Made by a program: the position numbers and the translations under genes. This document shows, one piece after another, positions 61,545 to 64,000 of a stretch of DNA of 64,000 nucleotides. Source of the DNA: Ornithinibacillus californiensis (GTDB taxonomy: Bacteria; Bacillota; Bacilli; Bacillales; Amphibacillaceae); contig NZ_LDUE01000060.1 of NCBI RefSeq assembly GCF_001038485.1, positions 62,001 to 126,000 of the forward strand, given 5' to 3'. How positions within the stretch are numbered: the first letter of the stretch is position 1; each line of letters starts with the position of its first letter. Under the pieces are notes generated by a model that saw nothing but the letters and a program-made list of their open reading frames with translations, made no database searches and had not been told where the DNA came from.

Positions 61545-63467
61545 ATGACAAAAAATAATGCATTACCATTTACAGTTTCAAAAGCAGAGAATTTCTTCGA
61601 CCGGTTAGGTGATTATGTTGGCGATGTTTTCTATGATATTTTACCAGAGCAGGGCTATGAGCTACGTGATGAACAAATATATATGGCCTTTCAATTAGAA
61701 CAGGCATTTAAAAATAAACGTACCATTTTTGCTGAAGCGGGAGTTGGTACAGGGAAGACCTTTGTTTATTTGATCTATGCTATTTGCTATGCAAGATATA
61801 AGGGGAAACCCGCGATTATTTCTTGTGCAGATGAAACACTAATTGAGCAGCTTGTGAAAAAAGGCGGCGATATTGATAAGCTTGAGCAGGCACTTGGTTT
61901 AGAGGTGGATGTAAGACTTGCGAAAGCGAGAGAGAATTATGTTTGTGCTAGGAAGCTCGGACAAATCGTTGGATTTACCGAAAATGAGGATATAATCAGA
62001 GTACATGAAGAGGTTCCAGATTTTGTGTACGATACTAGTTCCGCTAAGAAGACTTTCGAACGCTATGGTGACAGGAAAGAATATCCGTGGGTATCGGATG
62101 AAACGTGGGACAAAATTGCTTGGGACCCTTTACAACAATGCTCGACTTGTGAACTTAGACACCGTAGTGGACAAACATTAAACAGGGAATATTATCGTCA
62201 TGCTACAGATCTCATTATTTGTTCGCATGATTTCTACATGGAGCATGTATGGACAAAAGAATCCCGAAAACGCGAGGGCCAAATTCCGTTATTACCAGAG
62301 TCTAGTACGGTTGTTTTTGATGAAGGGCATCTGTTAGAATTCTCTGCTCAAAAGGGCTTAACATACCGTTTCCATTCCGAAACATTACATAATGTGCTAA
62401 CTGGATATATGGGGCAAGATGTTCGAGAGACATCACTTTATTTAATTGAAGACATTCTCACATTACATGAGGATTGGTTTGATCTACTTAGCGGTGTTGC
62501 TAAACAAGTACAAGGATCTAATCGTAAAGAGATTGTACTTTCGGATGAAATGATTACTATAGCATCAAAGTTATTTGAAAAGGTGGAAAAGCTATTAGAT
62601 CAACTTGTGTTTGATTCAGAGTTGTTTACGATTGACGGGTACCATCTTAAGATTATTGAAGAATACTTAGAGTTTTATCATTATGGATTATCTCTATTCT
62701 TGAAGAAAGATGAAGGGGTCTTCTGGCTAGAGGAAACACTTGATACAACCACGCTTGTAATGATGCCAAGACTTGTAGAAGACGTGTTGAAGAAGGAAGT
62801 TTTCGCCAAGGATATCCCGTTTGTATTTTCTTCAGCAACGCTGTCCCAAAGTGGTGATTTCTCTTATTTAGCATCTAGTTTAGGGATTGAATCCTATGAT
62901 TCCTTTTCCGTAGAGTCTCCATTTGATTATGACGAACAAATGAAAATATATGGGCATGTGAAACAGGATAATAAATGGGAGAAAATTGAAGAACAAGTTC
63001 TTCAAAACGATGGGGGCACCCTTGTACTATTTTCAGATGCAGAGGAAATGAATCATTTCCGAAATTCAATTCATCCGAATGAATGGTCTATCGATGTACA
63101 CTTTGAAGGGGATCAAGAAATTAGTGAGATTGTAAAGTCATTCCAGTCTGATAACCAATCTGTACTATGTGCTCACCATTTATGGGAAGGGCTAGATGTT
63201 CCTGGTGAAGCACTGACGCAAGTTATAATCGCTTCCCTTCCATTCCCACCAAAAGATCCCGTGTTCCAAGCGAAGCGAAAACATGCAGAAAACCCAGAAA
63301 AAGAAGTAGATGCACCATACATGCTACTAAGACTACGACAAGGAATCGGCCGACTAATCCGAACAAATAACGACCACGGAACTATTCACTTGTGGGTGAA
63401 TGAAAAAGAGAAGAAACATTACCAAGAAGAAATTGATAGCGTCATGCCTGTAGAGGTTAAGTGGTAG
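61545..63467 (+). CDS. ypvA: DinG/YpvA-type ATP-dependent DNA helicase
   Basis: 640 aa, superfamily 2. Walker A G-V-G-T-G-K-T near 69; Fe-S cluster cysteines at Y-V-C-A-R-K, C-S-T-C and I-I-C-S-H; Walker B F-D-E-G-H (in place of DEAH) near 265; motif III S-S-A-T-L-S near 430; C-terminal helicase motif R-L-R-Q-G-I-G-R-L-I-R. This is the DinG/XPD family with an iron-sulfur domain, of YpvA length. It unwinds 5'-tailed or R-loop-like DNA in repair. ATG 61545 with GAGGG eight bases upstream; ATG 61518 has none. Confidence 0.9.
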   Translation: MTKNNALPFTVSKAENFFDRLGDYVGDVFYDILPEQGYELRDEQIYMAFQLEQAFKNKRTIFAEAGVGTGKTFVYLIYAICYARYKGKPAIISCADETLIEQLVKKGGDIDKLEQALGLEVDVRLAKARENYVCARKLGQIVGFTENEDIIRVHEEVPDFVYDTSSAKKTFERYGDRKEYPWVSDETWDKIAWDPLQQCSTCELRHRSGQTLNREYYRHATDLIICSHDFYMEHVWTKESRKREGQIPLLPESSTVVFDEGHLLEFSAQKGLTYRFHSETLHNVLTGYMGQDVRETSLYLIEDILTLHEDWFDLLSGVAKQVQGSNRKEIVLSDEMITIASKLFEKVEKLLDQLVFDSELFTIDGYHLKIIEEYLEFYHYGLSLFLKKDEGVFWLEETLDTTTLVMMPRLVEDVLKKEVFAKDIPFVFSSATLSQSGDFSYLASSLGIESYDSFSVESPFDYDEQMKIYGHVKQDNKWEKIEEQVLQNDGGTLVLFSDAEEMNHFRNSIHPNEWSIDVHFEGDQEISEIVKSFQSDNQSVLCAHHLWEGLDVPGEALTQVIIASLPFPPKDPVFQAKRKHAENPEKEVDAPYMLLRLRQGIGRLIRTNNDHGTIHLWVNEKEKKHYQEEIDSVMPVEVKW

Positions 63468-63523
63468 CGAGACAGGTAATAATTATAAAACTAGTTTTTT
63501 ATTACGAGTAATGAACTACATTA

Positions 63524-63821
63524 GCTCCAGAAATATACGGAGACTCCTTGAAAAAGAAGGTCGCTTTTTCTGCGTGCGATGTGTCGCTGCCGTAGCGTTC
63601 CTTGTCCTGCGGGAGGATAGGCCTAGGTGAGACCCCACAAGATGCACCTGCGTCTGCAAGTAACGCTACGAAGAAGGCTTCCTCGGTGCAAGGCAGCAAG
63701 GAAGCCTATCCAAGTAGTAGCCTGGCTCACCAGCCGCCCGCGGCAAGGTAGACACTGCGAGGTTTTTTCGAGCAGATGTCGCACCTGTGCTGGAAGTAAA
63801 AGCGGAGTATATTTCTGGAGC
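63524..63821. repeat. Dispersed palindromic element (copy D), long form
   Basis: 298 bases. Perfect 14-bp ends GCTCCAGAAATATA and TATATTTCTGGAGC; the one-base change against copies A and C occurs in both ends, keeping the pairing. The first 115 bases match copy A. The core is enlarged by about 150 bases of GC-rich sequence with its own small inverted repeats (GAAGGCTTCCTC...GGAAGCC). It fills most of the 63468-63850 gap between the convergent ypvA and Nudix genes; open frames inside it are not convincing. Confidence 0.85.
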
Positions 63822-63850
63822 GGGTTCTTGCTCCAAATAATCGTTCTTTT

Positions 63851-64000
63851 TTATTCTTGAATTAACTTTAAAAAATGCCTCAATATCTTCGCAGTCAATC
63901 CCCAAATCACTCGATCCTCATACCGATAAAACAGCTCTTCTACATGCCTAGTATTCCAGTTATACTTTTCCCCACCAACAATTAAATTAAAAGGAAAATT
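63851..64000 (-). CDS. Nudix hydrolase (CoA pyrophosphatase-like), 3' end
   Basis: The window ends inside this gene. The last 49 residues and stop are visible on the minus strand: V-G-G-E-K-Y-N-W-N-T-R-H-V-E-E-L-F-Y-R-Y-E-D-R-V-I-W-G-L-T-A-K-I-L. The Y-R-Y-E-D-R-V-I-W-G-L-T-A block is typical of the C-terminal part of CoA-pyrophosphatase Nudix enzymes (YeaB/NudL-like). The Nudix box itself lies outside the window. Confidence 0.65.
   Translation of the reverse strand, partial: NFPFNLIVGGEKYNWNTRHVEELFYRYEDRVIWGLTAKILRHFLKLIQE

Noticed and set aside
63502-63905. ORFs within copy D of the palindromic element
   Set aside because: They follow from the GC-rich repeat, lack ribosome sites and overlap the Nudix gene in another frame.

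Overview
The window is about 64 kb of AT-rich, low-GC Gram-positive chromosome. Genes carry strong GGAGG-type ribosome sites, many start with GTG or TTG, and rho-independent hairpins are frequent. Spore-former markers (two tandem H-type SASP genes, a CwlC-like mother-cell amidase, YpjP) together with Spx, YugP, YutJ, HtpX, YpvA and an appDFABC-type oligopeptide operon place it in the Bacillaceae. A halotolerant genus of the Oceanobacillus/Virgibacillus kind is my guess from the look of the proteins, not a demonstrated fact. No rRNA, tRNA, CRISPR, prophage or complete IS element is visible.

Layout. 0-9 kb: housekeeping and membrane genes (YugP end, a CxxC-less Spx paralogue, TraB, an esterase, an HlyC/CorC protein, tandem duplicate FMN reductases, penicillin-binding protein 4a). 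9-13 kb: a 20-aa membrane peptide, a PAP2 phosphatase with a GT4 glycosyltransferase, a lipoprotein, two SspH genes and YpjP. 13.4-17.4 kb: the pstSCAB phosphate operon behind PhoP-box-like direct repeats. 17.4-25.5 kb: a chemoreceptor, a 51-bp tandem hairpin array, a LysM/beta-propeller protein, a DUF2089 operon with a frameshifted SHOCT gene, an MFS exporter, a PadR/DUF4188 pair, and an internally deleted YvbH-like gene. 25.6-31.3 kb: appDFABC on the minus strand. 31.6-38.4 kb: an ECF sigma/anti-sigma pair, a deaminase, a phosphatidyltransferase, a phosphoesterase gene broken by TGA, spx, guaC, and a YdeI-like gene broken by TAA. 38.5-49.7 kb: a HAD phosphatase, TetR-ABC exporter genes, the CwlC-like amidase, a candidate small RNA, several small-molecule enzymes, a second ECF sigma/anti-sigma pair with a good autoregulatory promoter, and a large flavoprotein. 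49.7-64 kb: a Rv2525c-like protein, a DUF1538-DUF1538-PII operon, a coiled-coil protein, YutJ, a secreted 28-residue-repeat protein, a SIMPL protein, HtpX, a thioesterase with YkvR, a LytTR regulator next to a cre-controlled CoA transferase, a DinG-type helicase and the 3' end of a Nudix gene.

The least explained material falls into four groups. First is the DUF1538/PII membrane operon. Second is a dispersed palindromic element (three copies with perfect terminal inverted repeats plus one remnant), mostly in convergent gene gaps. Third are the 51-bp hairpin array and the 28-residue-repeat protein. Fourth is a run of damaged genes between 22 and 38 kb: one frameshift, two nonsense codons and one apparent internal deletion.
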